From NCBI RefSeq assembly GCF_014646295.1, contig NZ_BMNE01000001.1:1-64000 (forward strand): DNA of 64,000 nucleotides. The letters are read 5' to 3'. Each line of letters begins with the position of its first letter. The first letter of the stretch is position 1. Position numbers and translations under genes: made by a program. Below the pieces are notes generated by a model. That model saw only the letters and a program-made list of their open reading frames with translations, searched no databases and was not told the DNA's origin. Source of the stretch: Nocardia rhizosphaerihabitans. GTDB taxonomy: Bacteria > Actinomycetota > Actinomycetes > Mycobacteriales > Mycobacteriaceae. This document shows, piece after piece, positions 8,973 to 18,298 of the stretch.

Positions 8973-9922
8973 TCGTGCTCACCGCGGACAACGCCAACAC
9001 CCTGTTCACGTCCGCGTGCCACGCGGTCACCAACTTCGGCGAGCCGGTCAGTCCTCGCGGCATGGCCACCACCGAAATCCTCGGCGCGCACCTGCGTTTG
9101 ACCCAGCCGCGACGACGGTTTGTCGACGTGCCGCCGTTGCGGCTGCTCAATCCGGCCTTCGCCGTAGCCGAGGCGTTGTGGATTCTGTCCGGTTCCGACG
9201 AGGACTGGATCTTTCAGTACAACCGGGCATTGACCCGCTACGCCGATGACGGGGTCCTGCGCGGTGCGTATGGGCCGCGCATGCGCCGGTGGAACGGCAT
9301 CGACCAGCTCGACCGGACCCGGCAGCTGCTCCAACAAGACCCCGACTCCCGCCAGGCGGTCATCCAGCTCTATGACCCGCAACGCGACACTCGCGGGCAC
9401 CGTGATGTCCCCTGCACGTTGGGCTACCGGTTCTATCTGAGGCGAGGGCGCCTGCACATGCACACCACCATGCGCAGCCAAGACCTGTGGCTCGGGTTCC
9501 CCTACGACATCTTCACCAACACGTTGATCCAGGAGCTGCTGGCCGGATGGCTCGGTGCCGAGCTGGGCGAATACCACCACCACATCGACTCCCTGCACCT
9601 CTACGCCGAACACGCCAGCGCCGCTGCACAGCTCGCCCACGATCCCGACCCGTCCCCGGTGATGCCGGAGGTCTCGATCCCGTGGAACACCGCCGACCAA
9701 GTCCTTCGCAACACGATCACCGAGCCACGGACACGCGGCCTGACCGGCACCTGGTCGGCATTCGCGCAGATGTTGGCCAGCTACCGAGCCTGGACCACCG
9801 GCGACCGCCACCACGCCCGAACCCTGCTCGCCGATACCGACGACGAGCTCGCGCGAGCCCTGCAGCGTTGGTACGACCACCTCTCATCCCTCGCGACCGA
9901 GCAAGGAGCCCACGCCTCATGA
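8969..9922 (+). CDS. Thymidylate-synthase-fold enzyme, predicted (d)CMP 5-hydroxymethylase
   Basis: 317 aa against about 264 for E. coli ThyA; the extra length is mostly C-terminal. Seen: Arg30, Glu69, DPDSRQ with Arg128, the nucleophile Cys149 in DVPCTL, Arg169-Ser170 and Asp172 in MRSQD, and HLY at 210-212. The ThyA motif LGLPFN reads LGFPYD here, so the Asn that recognises uracil O4/N3 is Asp180. In T4 dCMP hydroxymethylase and the CMP hydroxymethylase MilA this Asp selects cytosine; the ThyA His after the Cys is Thr. It should add a one-carbon unit from methylene-tetrahydrofolate to C5 of a cytosine nucleotide, with water rather than hydride completing the reaction. The stop overlaps the carbamoyltransferase start. 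Confidence 0.82.
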   Translation: MIVLTADNANTLFTSACHAVTNFGEPVSPRGMATTEILGAHLRLTQPRRRFVDVPPLRLLNPAFAVAEALWILSGSDEDWIFQYNRALTRYADDGVLRGAYGPRMRRWNGIDQLDRTRQLLQQDPDSRQAVIQLYDPQRDTRGHRDVPCTLGYRFYLRRGRLHMHTTMRSQDLWLGFPYDIFTNTLIQELLAGWLGAELGEYHHHIDSLHLYAEHASAAAQLAHDPDPSPVMPEVSIPWNTADQVLRNTITEPRTRGLTGTWSAFAQMLASYRAWTTGDRHHARTLLADTDDELARALQRWYDHLSSLATEQGAHAS

Positions 9923-11634
9923 CCCCCACCCCTCGCGCGGTCCTCGGATTCTGCTCCTGGACACACGACTCCGCTGCCGCGTTGATCCTCGACGGGCACC
10001 TCGTCGGGTTCGCCGAAGAAGAACGCCTCAACAACCACAAACACACCAAGGACTACCCCGCCCACGCCGTCGAGTGGCTGCTCGGTGACAGCGATCTCGT
10101 CCCGGAGTTGATCGATACCGTCGCCTACAACTTCCGCGCCCCCGGCTACCTCGCCGCCACACGGCAGCTCGGTGAGCACCTCGCAGACCCGAAGACGCGA
10201 GGAAGGGCGCTGCCACGCGCCGCGAGCTTCGCACGGGTCGCAACCCGAACACACACCCGCACAAGGCGATTAGAACGGCTGTTCCCGCACGCTTCGAGCT
10301 CGTCGATCCTGCATCACCGGGCGCACGGACTGTATGCGTTCGCGTCCTCGGGCTACGACGACGTCGCCGTCTTGGTCGTCGACAGCCTCGGCGAGATCCA
10401 AACCACCACCATCGCCCACGCCCGCCGCACGCCCGGCGGCGGATGCACCTACGACATCATCGACGCCATCGACGACCCGGCCTCCCTCGGCTACGCCTAC
10501 GGTGCGGTCACCGAACACCTCGGCTGGCGGCGCGGAGACGAGGAAGGCACCGTCATGGCCCTGGCCGCCCTCGGCGACCCCAACCCATTCCGGGACCTGA
10601 TGAGAGACGCGATCCCGATCACCGACACCGGGTTCACCCTGAACCCCGAGTTGTTCCCGGTTCGGGTCCTTTCGCGCTGCTTCGCGCGGGTCAGCACCGA
10701 GTTCATCACCCGCAGCTGCCCGCCTCGCGGCAACGGACCAATCGAAGAGGTACACAGAGACCTCGCCGCCGCTCTGCAAGAACGCACCGAACAGGTCATG
10801 GTGCACCTGGCCGTGCGAGCTCGCGCGTTGACCAACGCTCGGTTGCTGTGTGTCTCGGGCGGTGTGGCGGCCAACTGCGTGGCTATCGGCAAGATCGTCG
10901 AATCCGGGCTGTTCGACGAAGTGCACGTGCCACCGGCTCCCGGCGACTCCGGCACTGCCATCGGTGCCGCCACCGCCGCGTATCTGGACCGCACCGGAAA
11001 ACTGGCCACCGGAATCCAGGACCGCTGCTACCTCGGACCCGCTTTCGGCGATGTCGTGCTGTCGAAGAATCCCCGCCCCGGGTTGACCGCGACCAAACCC
11101 AGACACCCGGCCCAGTACTTGGCCGGGGCGCTCGCCGCCGGTGCCGTCGTCGGAGTGTTCCGCGGGCCGCTCGAGGCAGGCCCTCGCGCACTGGGCAACC
11201 GCTCGATCCTGGCCTCGCCGGCCAACCCCGAGGTCGTCAAGCAACTCAACGACACCGTGAAATTCCGAGAACCGTTCCGGCCGTTCGCGCCCGTCACCCT
11301 CACCGCCACCGCGTCGGACTACTTCACGCTGCCCCAACCCGCGCCATTCATGTCGATCGCCTCATCGGTCACCGAACTAGCGCGCGAACAGATACCGGCG
11401 ATCGTGCACGCCAACGGCACCGCCCGCGTACAAACCCTCACCGAGGGACAGAACCCGTTCCTGGCCGAGGCCATCACCGAGTTCGCCAAGATCACCGGCA
11501 TCCCGGTACTGATCAACACCTCGCTCAACATCAAAGGCAAACCGATCTGCGGCACACCCGACATGGCACTGGACTGCCTGCTCGCCAGCGGCCTGGACGC
11601 CGTGCTGCTCGAAGATTGGTGGGTGAGCAAATGA
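9919..11634 (+). CDS. O-carbamoyltransferase, NodU/TobZ/CmcH family
   Basis: 571 aa, the usual length. The N-terminal Kae1-like half has HDSAAAL at 16-22, the metal-binding HxxxH at 132-136 (HHRAH) and VVDSLGE. The middle carries SGGVAANC. The C-terminal YrdC-like half begins near residue 416 with [16 protein letters not shown] and has FRPFAPVTL. Family members make carbamoyl-adenylate from carbamoyl phosphate and ATP, then transfer the carbamoyl group to a hydroxyl. The 4-nt overlap with the hydroxymethylase suggests that the new hydroxymethyl group is the acceptor, as in phage 5-carbamoyloxymethylcytosine; a sugar hydroxyl is the alternative. ATG 9919 is set by the overlap and the canonical N-terminus. 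Confidence 0.88.
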   Translation: MTPTPRAVLGFCSWTHDSAAALILDGHLVGFAEEERLNNHKHTKDYPAHAVEWLLGDSDLVPELIDTVAYNFRAPGYLAATRQLGEHLADPKTRGRALPRAASFARVATRTHTRTRRLERLFPHASSSSILHHRAHGLYAFASSGYDDVAVLVVDSLGEIQTTTIAHARRTPGGGCTYDIIDAIDDPASLGYAYGAVTEHLGWRRGDEEGTVMALAALGDPNPFRDLMRDAIPITDTGFTLNPELFPVRVLSRCFARVSTEFITRSCPPRGNGPIEEVHRDLAAALQERTEQVMVHLAVRARALTNARLLCVSGGVAANCVAIGKIVESGLFDEVHVPPAPGDSGTAIGAATAAYLDRTGKLATGIQDRCYLGPAFGDVVLSKNPRPGLTATKPRHPAQYLAGALAAGAVVGVFRGPLEAGPRALGNRSILASPANPEVVKQLNDTVKFREPFRPFAPVTLTATASDYFTLPQPAPFMSIASSVTELAREQIPAIVHANGTARVQTLTEGQNPFLAEAITEFAKITGIPVLINTSLNIKGKPICGTPDMALDCLLASGLDAVLLEDWWVSK

Positions 11635-12665
11635 GAATCGGCTACAGCTTCTGGGGGTTCCTCGGCCCCGGGATCACCGACACCCCCGACGGAGGCCGCA
11701 GCCACCGCCGAACCCTCATCGACGGCCTACGCGCGCTCGGCCACGACCTCGTGTTCCTCCAGCCCGACCGCGACAGGATCGAAGCCGGAACCGACCTCAC
11801 CCCCACCTACACCTGGGACAGCGGGCTACCCGACCTCGACGCACTGTTCCTGGAATGGCGATGGCCGATCCCCGGCCGCAACACCACACCCTGCGGCACT
11901 CCCGGCCACACCTGCGATCTACACCGGCAACACCAACTCCTCGACTACTACACCCTCGAGCGTGGTTTGCCCACGATCGTGTGGGACAAGGACCTACAGC
12001 TCCCGGCCGGGCACCCGCTACGACACACACCCCAGGTCACCGTGTGCGAGGCGGCCCTGCATCCCACCGACGGCGCGGTCAGCTTGCTGTTCCCCGTCGC
12101 CGACACCGCACTCGACACCGCCGACCCGGACGCCCTCTCGCGGCGGCCTCGACCGTTGAGCCTGGCCTACGTCGGCAACCAATACGACCGCGACGACACC
12201 TTCGACACCTACTTCGCCACCCCGGCGACCGGCCGCCAGGACTGCGTCGTCGCGGGCAAATGGCCCGATACCCACCGATGGCCGCACGTGCGGTTCATCG
12301 GCCGGGTCCCGTTCCCCCAGGTCGCACAGATACACGCCGACGCGCTGGCCACGGTCCTGCTGCTGCCCGACCGCTACGCCGCAGCCGGGCAGATGACCCA
12401 GCGCCTGCCCGAAGCCGTCCTCGCCGGATGCCTGCCACTCACCCCGGCCTACATCCGCAGCGCACCCCAGTTCAGTCCTTTCCAGCTGCATGTCACCAGT
12501 GGTGCCCACGTCACCACCGAGCTGGCGGAACTGCGGCGTATCGCCGGAACACCGGCACACGCCGACCTCCTGGCGCAATGCCTGGCCAAGCTCCACATCT
12601 TCCGGCTCTCCCGCCAGCTCGACACCCTCGATCGAGTCCTTTCCCGGATCGAGGTCCGGTGGTGA
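11631..12665 (+). CDS. Glycosyltransferase-like protein (GT-B type)
   Basis: 344 aa. The N-terminal [14 protein letters not shown] and [22 protein letters not shown] match the first Rossmann-like unit of GT-B enzymes. A second unit follows ([34 protein letters not shown]), then [13 protein letters not shown], the position where GT-B enzymes hold the nucleotide-sugar-binding Glu. It is coupled at both ends (ATGA before, GTGA after). It should use an NDP-sugar, perhaps made by the epimerase; the acceptor may be the hydroxymethylated base or nucleoside. Family assignment is moderate. Confidence 0.68.
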   Translation: MRIGYSFWGFLGPGITDTPDGGRSHRRTLIDGLRALGHDLVFLQPDRDRIEAGTDLTPTYTWDSGLPDLDALFLEWRWPIPGRNTTPCGTPGHTCDLHRQHQLLDYYTLERGLPTIVWDKDLQLPAGHPLRHTPQVTVCEAALHPTDGAVSLLFPVADTALDTADPDALSRRPRPLSLAYVGNQYDRDDTFDTYFATPATGRQDCVVAGKWPDTHRWPHVRFIGRVPFPQVAQIHADALATVLLLPDRYAAAGQMTQRLPEAVLAGCLPLTPAYIRSAPQFSPFQLHVTSGAHVTTELAELRRIAGTPAHADLLAQCLAKLHIFRLSRQLDTLDRVLSRIEVRW

Positions 12666-13237
12666 CCGGGCAGCCTCCCCGACCGCCGGAGTCGGGGCCG
12701 GTATCGTGGCCGGGCGTGGACCAGCGAATCGTGATCATCGGTTGCGGCGGCAGCGGCAAAACTCACCTCGCCAACCAGCTCGCCGCCCTACACGAGCTCC
12801 CGCTGACCCACCTCGACGCCGTCTACTACGACACCGACTGGAACCCGCTCCCCGCTGAAGAGTTCCAGGCCATCCAACAGCGCCTCGTCGCCGGACCACG
12901 GTGGCTGATCGAGGGCAACTACGCGGGCACCTTGCCGATCCGGCTCGCCGCGGCCGACACCGTCATCTTCCTCGACCTGCCCGCGATCACCTGCATCACC
13001 GGCGTACTGCAACGACGCTGGCGCTACCGGGGCGGACAACACCGCGACGGCGTCTACGACCGCATCACCTGGGGATTCCTGCGCTACATCTGGGGCTACC
13101 GCGCCCAGATGCGCCCCCGCGTGCGCGAGCTGATCGCCGAACACAGCACCCACGTCGAGCTGGTCACGCTAACCAGCCGCCGCCAATCCACGCGCTACCT
13201 CACCCGCCTGCGCGCGCAATCTCACACCACCAGCTGA
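12662..13237 (+). CDS. FlaR-like P-loop nucleotide kinase
   Basis: 191 aa from GTG 12662, which overlaps the previous TGA; GTG at 12716 is a possible shorter start. Walker A is GCGGSGKT at 27-34. The following [44 protein letters not shown] and RYIWGYR segments match the adenylate-kinase-like family labelled FlaR or topology modulation protein. Members probably phosphorylate small nucleotide-like substrates. In this cluster it could act on a hydroxymethylated nucleoside monophosphate, much as phage dNMP kinases do; that is inference. Confidence 0.78.
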   Translation: MTGQPPRPPESGPVSWPGVDQRIVIIGCGGSGKTHLANQLAALHELPLTHLDAVYYDTDWNPLPAEEFQAIQQRLVAGPRWLIEGNYAGTLPIRLAAADTVIFLDLPAITCITGVLQRRWRYRGGQHRDGVYDRITWGFLRYIWGYRAQMRPRVRELIAEHSTHVELVTLTSRRQSTRYLTRLRAQSHTTS

Positions 13238-13266
13238 CACCGAAACCGTTCGGAGGCGAACCGTCG

Positions 13267-14088
13267 ATGACCTCCACGCCCTTCACCGACCCCGACACCG
13301 TCGCGCGCCTCTACGCCGACGCCGGGCGAACCCAGCAACGCACCAACGCACTGCTCACCGCCAAAACCAGCGGCGACAACGCGACAGCCACCATCGTCGA
13401 CCTCGTCGCACACCACGCACCGAAGCACCCAACAGTGTGTGAAATCGGCTGCGGCAGAGGGACAGTCACCCTCGCCCTCGCCGAGTCCCTCACGCCCCCA
13501 CGCCACACCGTCGTCGACATCTCACCGGCATTCCTGGCCACCGTCGCCAAACGCGCCGCCGACACCGGATTCGCCGTGGAAACGGTGCGAGGCGACTTCC
13601 ATCGCCTACCACTGCCGGACTCCAGTTTCGACGTCCTCGTCGCGGCGTTCTGCCTCTACCACTCGGCACGCCCCGCTGATGTCGTCGCCAGGATCGCGCG
13701 CTGCCTTGCACCGGGCGGCCGGGCGATACTGGCCACCAAATCGATCGACAGCTACTACGAGATCGACCAACTCATGGTCGACACCGGCCTCGACCCATTG
13801 GCGACCAGCCGGCCGAGTCTGTACGAAACCTTCCACAGCGCCAACGCCGCCGACATCGTCGCGACCGGGCTCGAAGTCACCGAGGTCATCCACCGCGACC
13901 ACACGTTCCGGTTCACCGACTTCGACCACCTCGCCTCCTACGCAGTCACGGTCCCCAAATACGAACTGCCCCAATGGTTAGTGACCAATCCACGCGATCT
14001 CGCGGCCGAGCTTCGACGGCGAACTCGTGATCGGCCATTCACTGCCACCTCGACCGTCACCTACATAGCCGCGAGCGGCCAACCATGA
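13267..14088 (+). CDS. Class I SAM-dependent methyltransferase
   Basis: 273 aa. Motif I is CEIGCGRGTVTLAL near residue 60, the acidic loop is VVDISPAF, motif II is FDVLVAAFCLYH and motif III is LAPGGRAILATKS. It is a small-molecule type with no nucleic-acid-binding add-on visible. The start 29 bp after the kinase stop is preceded by CGGAGG. Its TGA overlaps the next ATG. It may O- or N-methylate the cluster product. Confidence 0.8.
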   Translation: MTSTPFTDPDTVARLYADAGRTQQRTNALLTAKTSGDNATATIVDLVAHHAPKHPTVCEIGCGRGTVTLALAESLTPPRHTVVDISPAFLATVAKRAADTGFAVETVRGDFHRLPLPDSSFDVLVAAFCLYHSARPADVVARIARCLAPGGRAILATKSIDSYYEIDQLMVDTGLDPLATSRPSLYETFHSANAADIVATGLEVTEVIHRDHTFRFTDFDHLASYAVTVPKYELPQWLVTNPRDLAAELRRRTRDRPFTATSTVTYIAASGQP

Positions 14089-14786
14089 GCGCGACAACCT
14101 TCGTCAAGCACTATGCATCACCGAATCTCGCCGAATCTGCGCGCGCACATCATGATTGGCTGTGCCGACTCGATGCCGCAGTGCGCATTCCGCAACTGTA
14201 TGGCGTCACAGGCACACGAATGGTTCTCGAACATATGGAGGGATACCAGCCGGGGCCCGCCGACCTGCCGGTGGTCGCCGCCGCCCTCGGACGCCTCCAC
14301 GCCGCCGCATACATCCGACACCTGCATGCGGGGCGACTCGACCAGCCATTCGAAGCGACACCGACGTTGACGCTCGTCGACTTCGTCTCCCGCCGCGCAA
14401 CTGCGCTGCCGCAGGATTTCGCCATCGGGGAACTACCGTGTGCCCTCTACAAAGACAGCAACATCCGCAACTTCATCCTCACTGACGACCAGGTCGCCAT
14501 CATCGACTTCGACGACTTGACCTTGGCGCCCTTCGGCTACGACCTCGCGAAACTCGTCGTCAGCGCCGCCATGACCCACGGGCCGCTTAGCGGCGAACTC
14601 ATCAAGCACACCCTCAACAGCTACAACGTCGAAACCAGCAGCATCGCCGACGCACACTGCGACATGCGTCGATTCCAGCTCTACACCGAGGTCCACCACC
14701 GACTCACCGTCCGCTACCTCGGCCGCCACGGCTACACCCACGGGTGGCCAGATGTCCGGCCCTGGGGCCGCAGGGTGATCGGCTGA
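14085..14786 (+). CDS. APH-family phosphotransferase
   Basis: 233 aa, shorter than usual APH enzymes (about 260-300). The catalytic loop reads LYKDSNIRNF, with Asp and the following Asn, and the metal-binding segment is AIIDFDDLTLAPFGYDLAKLV. An N-lobe phrase RMVLEHMEGY is visible, but the N-terminal glycine-rich region is short. It could phosphorylate a pathway intermediate or serve in self-protection by modifying the product. ATGA overlap with the methyltransferase. Confidence 0.75.
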   Translation: MSATTFVKHYASPNLAESARAHHDWLCRLDAAVRIPQLYGVTGTRMVLEHMEGYQPGPADLPVVAAALGRLHAAAYIRHLHAGRLDQPFEATPTLTLVDFVSRRATALPQDFAIGELPCALYKDSNIRNFILTDDQVAIIDFDDLTLAPFGYDLAKLVVSAAMTHGPLSGELIKHTLNSYNVETSSIADAHCDMRRFQLYTEVHHRLTVRYLGRHGYTHGWPDVRPWGRRVIG

Positions 14787-14900
14787 CCGGGTGTATCGAA
14801 ACAGCCTGACAGCCTCGCCGCGCGGCTGGCGACGCCGGAGCCGTCGTAACCATCGAACAGCCGCTGCGACAACAACGCCGATCCGACCAAAGGACCATGG

Positions 14901-15545
14901 ATGGACAACGCTCAACCGACAGCCGAGACCCAGATCCGCCAACACGCCATTGCTCTGGCCGCCCTCGCGCACAACGGCCTCGTCTTCTCCACCGACGTCT
15001 TCGACCGGCAACGCTACGAACAGGCCAAACAGATAGCCACCGACCTGCTGGCCCTCATCAGCAGCGGCACCGTGGAGGACCTGCACCAGAACGTATTCCT
15101 CGAACAGGGATACATGACACCCAAAGTCGACGTTCGTGGCGGCGTCTTCGACGACGGCGGTCGCATCCTGCTCATCCGCGACCGCAGCGACGAGAAATGG
15201 ACCCTGCCCGGCGGCTGGTGCGACGTCCTGGAACCGCCCTCACTCGCCGTCGAACGCGAAGTACACGAAGAATCCGGCATCACCGTGCGCGCCCGCAAAC
15301 TCGTGGCACTGCACGACCGTGATGTGCAAGGCCACCAACCCGCCTTCCCTTACCACGTGTACAAGCTGTTCTTCCTGTGCGAGACCATCTCCCACGGCCA
15401 ACCCAGCCCCGTCGAGACCATGGAAATCAGCTGGTTCGACGTCGAAGAGCTGCCCGAACTGTCGACCACCCGGGTGCTCGACACCCAAATCCGACTTCTC
15501 CATGACCACTGGAATAAGCCAGACCTACCAACGATGTTCGACTGA
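14901..15545 (+). CDS. Nudix hydrolase with N-terminal helical domain
   Basis: 214 aa. A complete Nudix box runs over residues 105-127 (GWCDVLE, then REVHEESGI), fitting GX5EX7REUXEEXGU. The first 70 residues form a helical domain like that of YjhB-type ADP-ribose pyrophosphatases. It probably hydrolyses a nucleoside diphosphate derivative, which could be a modified nucleotide or NDP-sugar of the pathway. It is 114 bp downstream of the APH gene, so membership is likely but less tight. Confidence 0.85.
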   Translation: MDNAQPTAETQIRQHAIALAALAHNGLVFSTDVFDRQRYEQAKQIATDLLALISSGTVEDLHQNVFLEQGYMTPKVDVRGGVFDDGGRILLIRDRSDEKWTLPGGWCDVLEPPSLAVEREVHEESGITVRARKLVALHDRDVQGHQPAFPYHVYKLFFLCETISHGQPSPVETMEISWFDVEELPELSTTRVLDTQIRLLHDHWNKPDLPTMFD

Positions 15546-15938
15546 CCGCCGGTCATCACCCCGACTACACATCGGCCGTTGGCGGCCCACGTTTCGAGCC
15601 GTACCTGGCCGATTCAACGCGGAGGAGCCACCCCGGCCCGTGATTGCCCTTTGCACGCCGACAGCAACTCAGTCCAACCCCGAGTCGAGGCACACAAGAG
15701 CGGACTGGTCCGATGACCCGCGCGACGACCGAAGTAGCCCACATCGACGCGGTGGCCGCCGCCGGGGTTGAATGCCAACCGCAGACCCACCGGGCCCGCC
15801 TCGATCGGGGATCCATCCAGCGTGGTCTGTCCCCCACGCCTTGATCCCGAGATCGGCCGCAGCTACCCCGTGGCCGCCGCCGCTCACCGCAGCCGCCGTC
15901 CCCACCGTGAACCAAGGGGGGGACCGACGGTGCGGCAG
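15546..15938. other. Gene-free gap between Nudix and metal ATPase genes
   Basis: The Nudix gene (rightward) and the ATPase gene (leftward) converge here. Open frames through this stretch have no family resemblance. I see no strong terminator hairpin. Confidence 0.4.
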
Positions 15939-17903
15939 TCACGACGACGCTGCCGCCAGTGCGGGCGCGGACTTGATCACTGGATCCGTCACCGGGACAA
16001 GGTGTTTGGTGCGTCCGGCTCGCACACCGTTGGCGATGACGACGATCTCGGCGAGTTCGTGCACCAGCACCACCGCCGCCAGCCCGAGCACTCCGAACAG
16101 GGCCAGCGGGATCAGGATCGTGATCAGGCCGAGCGACAACCCGACGTTCTGCAACATGATTCTGCGCGCCCGACGTGCATGCTGCAGGGCGCGTGGCAGA
16201 TGTCGCAGATCCTCACCCATCAGTGCGACGTCGGCGGTTTCGATCGCGACATCGGTTCCCATGGCACCCATCGCCACACCCAGATCAGCGGTAGCCAGGG
16301 CGGGAGCGTCGTTGACGCCATCACCGACCATCGCGGTGAACCGGTGCTGGCGCAGGCCAGCCACGATGCGGGCCTTGTCCTCCGGGCGCAGGTCCGCGTG
16401 CACATCCTCGATGCCTGCCTCGGAGGCCAACGCAGCCGCCGTGCGAGTGTTGTCGCCGGTCAGCATCGACACCCCCACACCAAGCGCGTGCAGCCGGTCG
16501 ATGACCTCCACCGCTTCGGGCCGAAGTTCGTCACGAACCGCGATCGCCCCAATCACGCGACCCTCGTCCTCGATCAGCACCGCGGTCGCGCCCGCGTTCT
16601 GCATACGCTCGACATCAGCGGCCAGTGGACCGGGCTCGATCCAGCCCGGGCGCCCCAACCGCACCGCGCGCCCATCGACAAGACCGGTCAGCCCGGCACC
16701 GGTGACCGCATCGACCTCGACGGCAGGTACGACGGTGCCCGCGGCAGCGAGGATCGCTCGCGCCAAGGGGTGTTCGCTGCGCGCTTCCAGAGCCGCCGCG
16801 ACCGCGAGGACCGTGGCCTGGTCGACGCGGTCGACAGTCGCGATCTCCACGACAGCAGGCTTGTTCGCTGTCAGGGTGCCGGTCTTGTCGAGTGCGACCT
16901 CACGAACCCTGCCCATCGCTTCGAGCGCAGCACCGCCCTTGACCAGCACACCGAGCTTGCTCGCTGCGCCGATCGCGGCGACCACGGTGACCGGCACCGA
17001 GATCGCCAGCGCGCACGGCGACGCAGCGACCAACACCACCAGCGCGCGTTCGATCCAGGTCACCGGATCACCGGCCAGCGACCCGATGACCGCGATCGCG
17101 GCGGCCGCGATCATGATCCCGGGAACGAGAGGTTTGGCGATTTTGTCCGCCAGGCGCTGGGCTTCACCCTTGCGGGCTTGTTCGGCTTCCACGATCCGCA
17201 CGATCCGGGCCAGGGAGTTGTCCTCGGCGGTAGTGGAGACCTCGACCTCCACGGCACCGGTGCCGTTGATGGATCCGGCGAAAACCTCGGTTCCAGGTCC
17301 GGCTTCCACCGGCACCGATTCACCCGTGATCGCCGAAACATCCAGCGCACTATGGCCTTCGACGATGACGCCGTCGGTGGCCAGACGCTCGCCGGGACGC
17401 ACCAGCATCCGGTCCCCGACCCGCAGGTCGGCCGGTGAGACGACGATCTCGACACCATCACGCAGAACGGTTGCCTGCTCGGGTACCAGGTTCAACAACG
17501 CACGCAGTCCGCGTCGGGTGCGTGCGACGGCATATTCCTCTAGGCCTTCGCTGATGGAGAACAGGAACGCCAGCATCGCTGCTTCGCCGACCTCGCCCAG
17601 GATCACCGCACCGATCGCGGCGATCGTCATCAAGGTGCCGACACCGATCTTGCCCTTAGCCAACCGCTTCAACGTCCACGGCACGAACGTGTAGGCACCG
17701 ACCAGCAGCGCAACGATCTCGAGACCCAACTCGACCAGACGCGGACCGCCACTCCAACCGACGACGAACGCAGCGGCCAGCAATACACCGGCGACCGCAG
17801 CGGCGCGTAGTTCGCTGACCTCCCACAGCTTTTCGGGTTCGCGTTCCTCGGCCTCGCCGCCGGTAGCCGGTTCGTCGTGGCCGCAGCCGCACGCATCGCT
17901 CAC
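15939..17903 (-). CDS. ctpG: P1B-type heavy-metal ATPase, CtpG-like
   Basis: 654 aa from GTG 17903, which overlaps the regulator's TGA. Seen: a short Cys/His-rich N-terminus (SDACGCGHDE), TGES actuator loop, SPC in the membrane (SPCALAISVPV), phosphorylation site DKTGTLT near residue 339, GDGVNDAPAL, and a late membrane segment with VHELAEIVVIANG. SPC rather than CPC fits the CtpG/CtpJ group of mycobacteria. It should export a divalent soft or transition metal (Cd, Pb, Co or Zn) from the cytosol. In M. tuberculosis ctpG is controlled by CmtR, as the neighbour suggests here, but the small gene that lies between them there is missing. Confidence 0.85.
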   Translation of the reverse strand: MSDACGCGHDEPATGGEAEEREPEKLWEVSELRAAAVAGVLLAAAFVVGWSGGPRLVELGLEIVALLVGAYTFVPWTLKRLAKGKIGVGTLMTIAAIGAVILGEVGEAAMLAFLFSISEGLEEYAVARTRRGLRALLNLVPEQATVLRDGVEIVVSPADLRVGDRMLVRPGERLATDGVIVEGHSALDVSAITGESVPVEAGPGTEVFAGSINGTGAVEVEVSTTAEDNSLARIVRIVEAEQARKGEAQRLADKIAKPLVPGIMIAAAAIAVIGSLAGDPVTWIERALVVLVAASPCALAISVPVTVVAAIGAASKLGVLVKGGAALEAMGRVREVALDKTGTLTANKPAVVEIATVDRVDQATVLAVAAALEARSEHPLARAILAAAGTVVPAVEVDAVTGAGLTGLVDGRAVRLGRPGWIEPGPLAADVERMQNAGATAVLIEDEGRVIGAIAVRDELRPEAVEVIDRLHALGVGVSMLTGDNTRTAAALASEAGIEDVHADLRPEDKARIVAGLRQHRFTAMVGDGVNDAPALATADLGVAMGAMGTDVAIETADVALMGEDLRHLPRALQHARRARRIMLQNVGLSLGLITILIPLALFGVLGLAAVVLVHELAEIVVIANGVRAGRTKHLVPVTDPVIKSAPALAAASS

Positions 17904-18289
17904 GCTCGCACCTCCGTGGTCGTCATCACAGCGGGGGCAGAGTCGGTGCCGTAGTTCGGGCACAGCGCGACCGCGTTGCCGGTCGCGGCCAGCAGGGTTT
18001 CCGCCGAGGCCAGCAAGTCCATCAACTCGGGGCGGGCCAGGCTGTAGAACACTTGGCGGCCCTGTGGCCGCCCCACCACCAAGCCGCAGTCGCGCAGGCA
18101 CGCCACATGCGCGGATACAGTCGACTGCGCTAAGTCCAGCCCGGTCATCAGATCCGAGACCCGCGCTTCTCCACCTGCCAACCTGCGCACGATCGCAAGC
18201 CGCGTCGCGTCCGAGAGGCTGTGGAACAACGCCACCGCAGGATCCAGGCCCTCAGTGTCTGCACAACAACCATCCCGATTCATCGTCAT
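17900..18289 (-). CDS. cmtR: ArsR/SmtB metal sensor, CmtR-like
   Basis: 129 aa winged-helix repressor. The recognition region is LDLAQSTVSAHVACLRDCGLVV. Cys64 and Cys68 in ACLRDCG align with the Cd/Pb ligands Cys57 and Cys61 of M. tuberculosis CmtR, and Cys110 is placed like its third ligand Cys102. A further CC pair occurs at residues 8-9. It should repress its own operon with ctpG until Cd or Pb binds. The operator should lie just upstream at about 18290-18330, an A/T-richer stretch with two TATCGA motifs. Confidence 0.85.
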   Translation of the reverse strand: MTMNRDGCCADTEGLDPAVALFHSLSDATRLAIVRRLAGGEARVSDLMTGLDLAQSTVSAHVACLRDCGLVVGRPQGRQVFYSLARPELMDLLASAETLLAATGNAVALCPNYGTDSAPAVMTTTEVRA

Positions 18290-18298
18290 ATGGCGATG

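Noticed and set aside
8969..9922. Housekeeping ThyA
   Set aside because: The uracil-recognising Asn is Asp, the ThyA C-terminal end is missing and the gene is embedded in a biosynthetic cluster.
10443..11630. Open frame extending far upstream of the GT-like gene
   Set aside because: It lies within the carbamoyltransferase gene in another frame; the ATGA overlap at 11631 gives the true start.
15768..17694. Two very long open frames on the plus strand opposite ctpG
   Set aside because: They are Arg/His/Ser-rich mirror frames of a clear P-type ATPase on the other strand; high GC suppresses stops.
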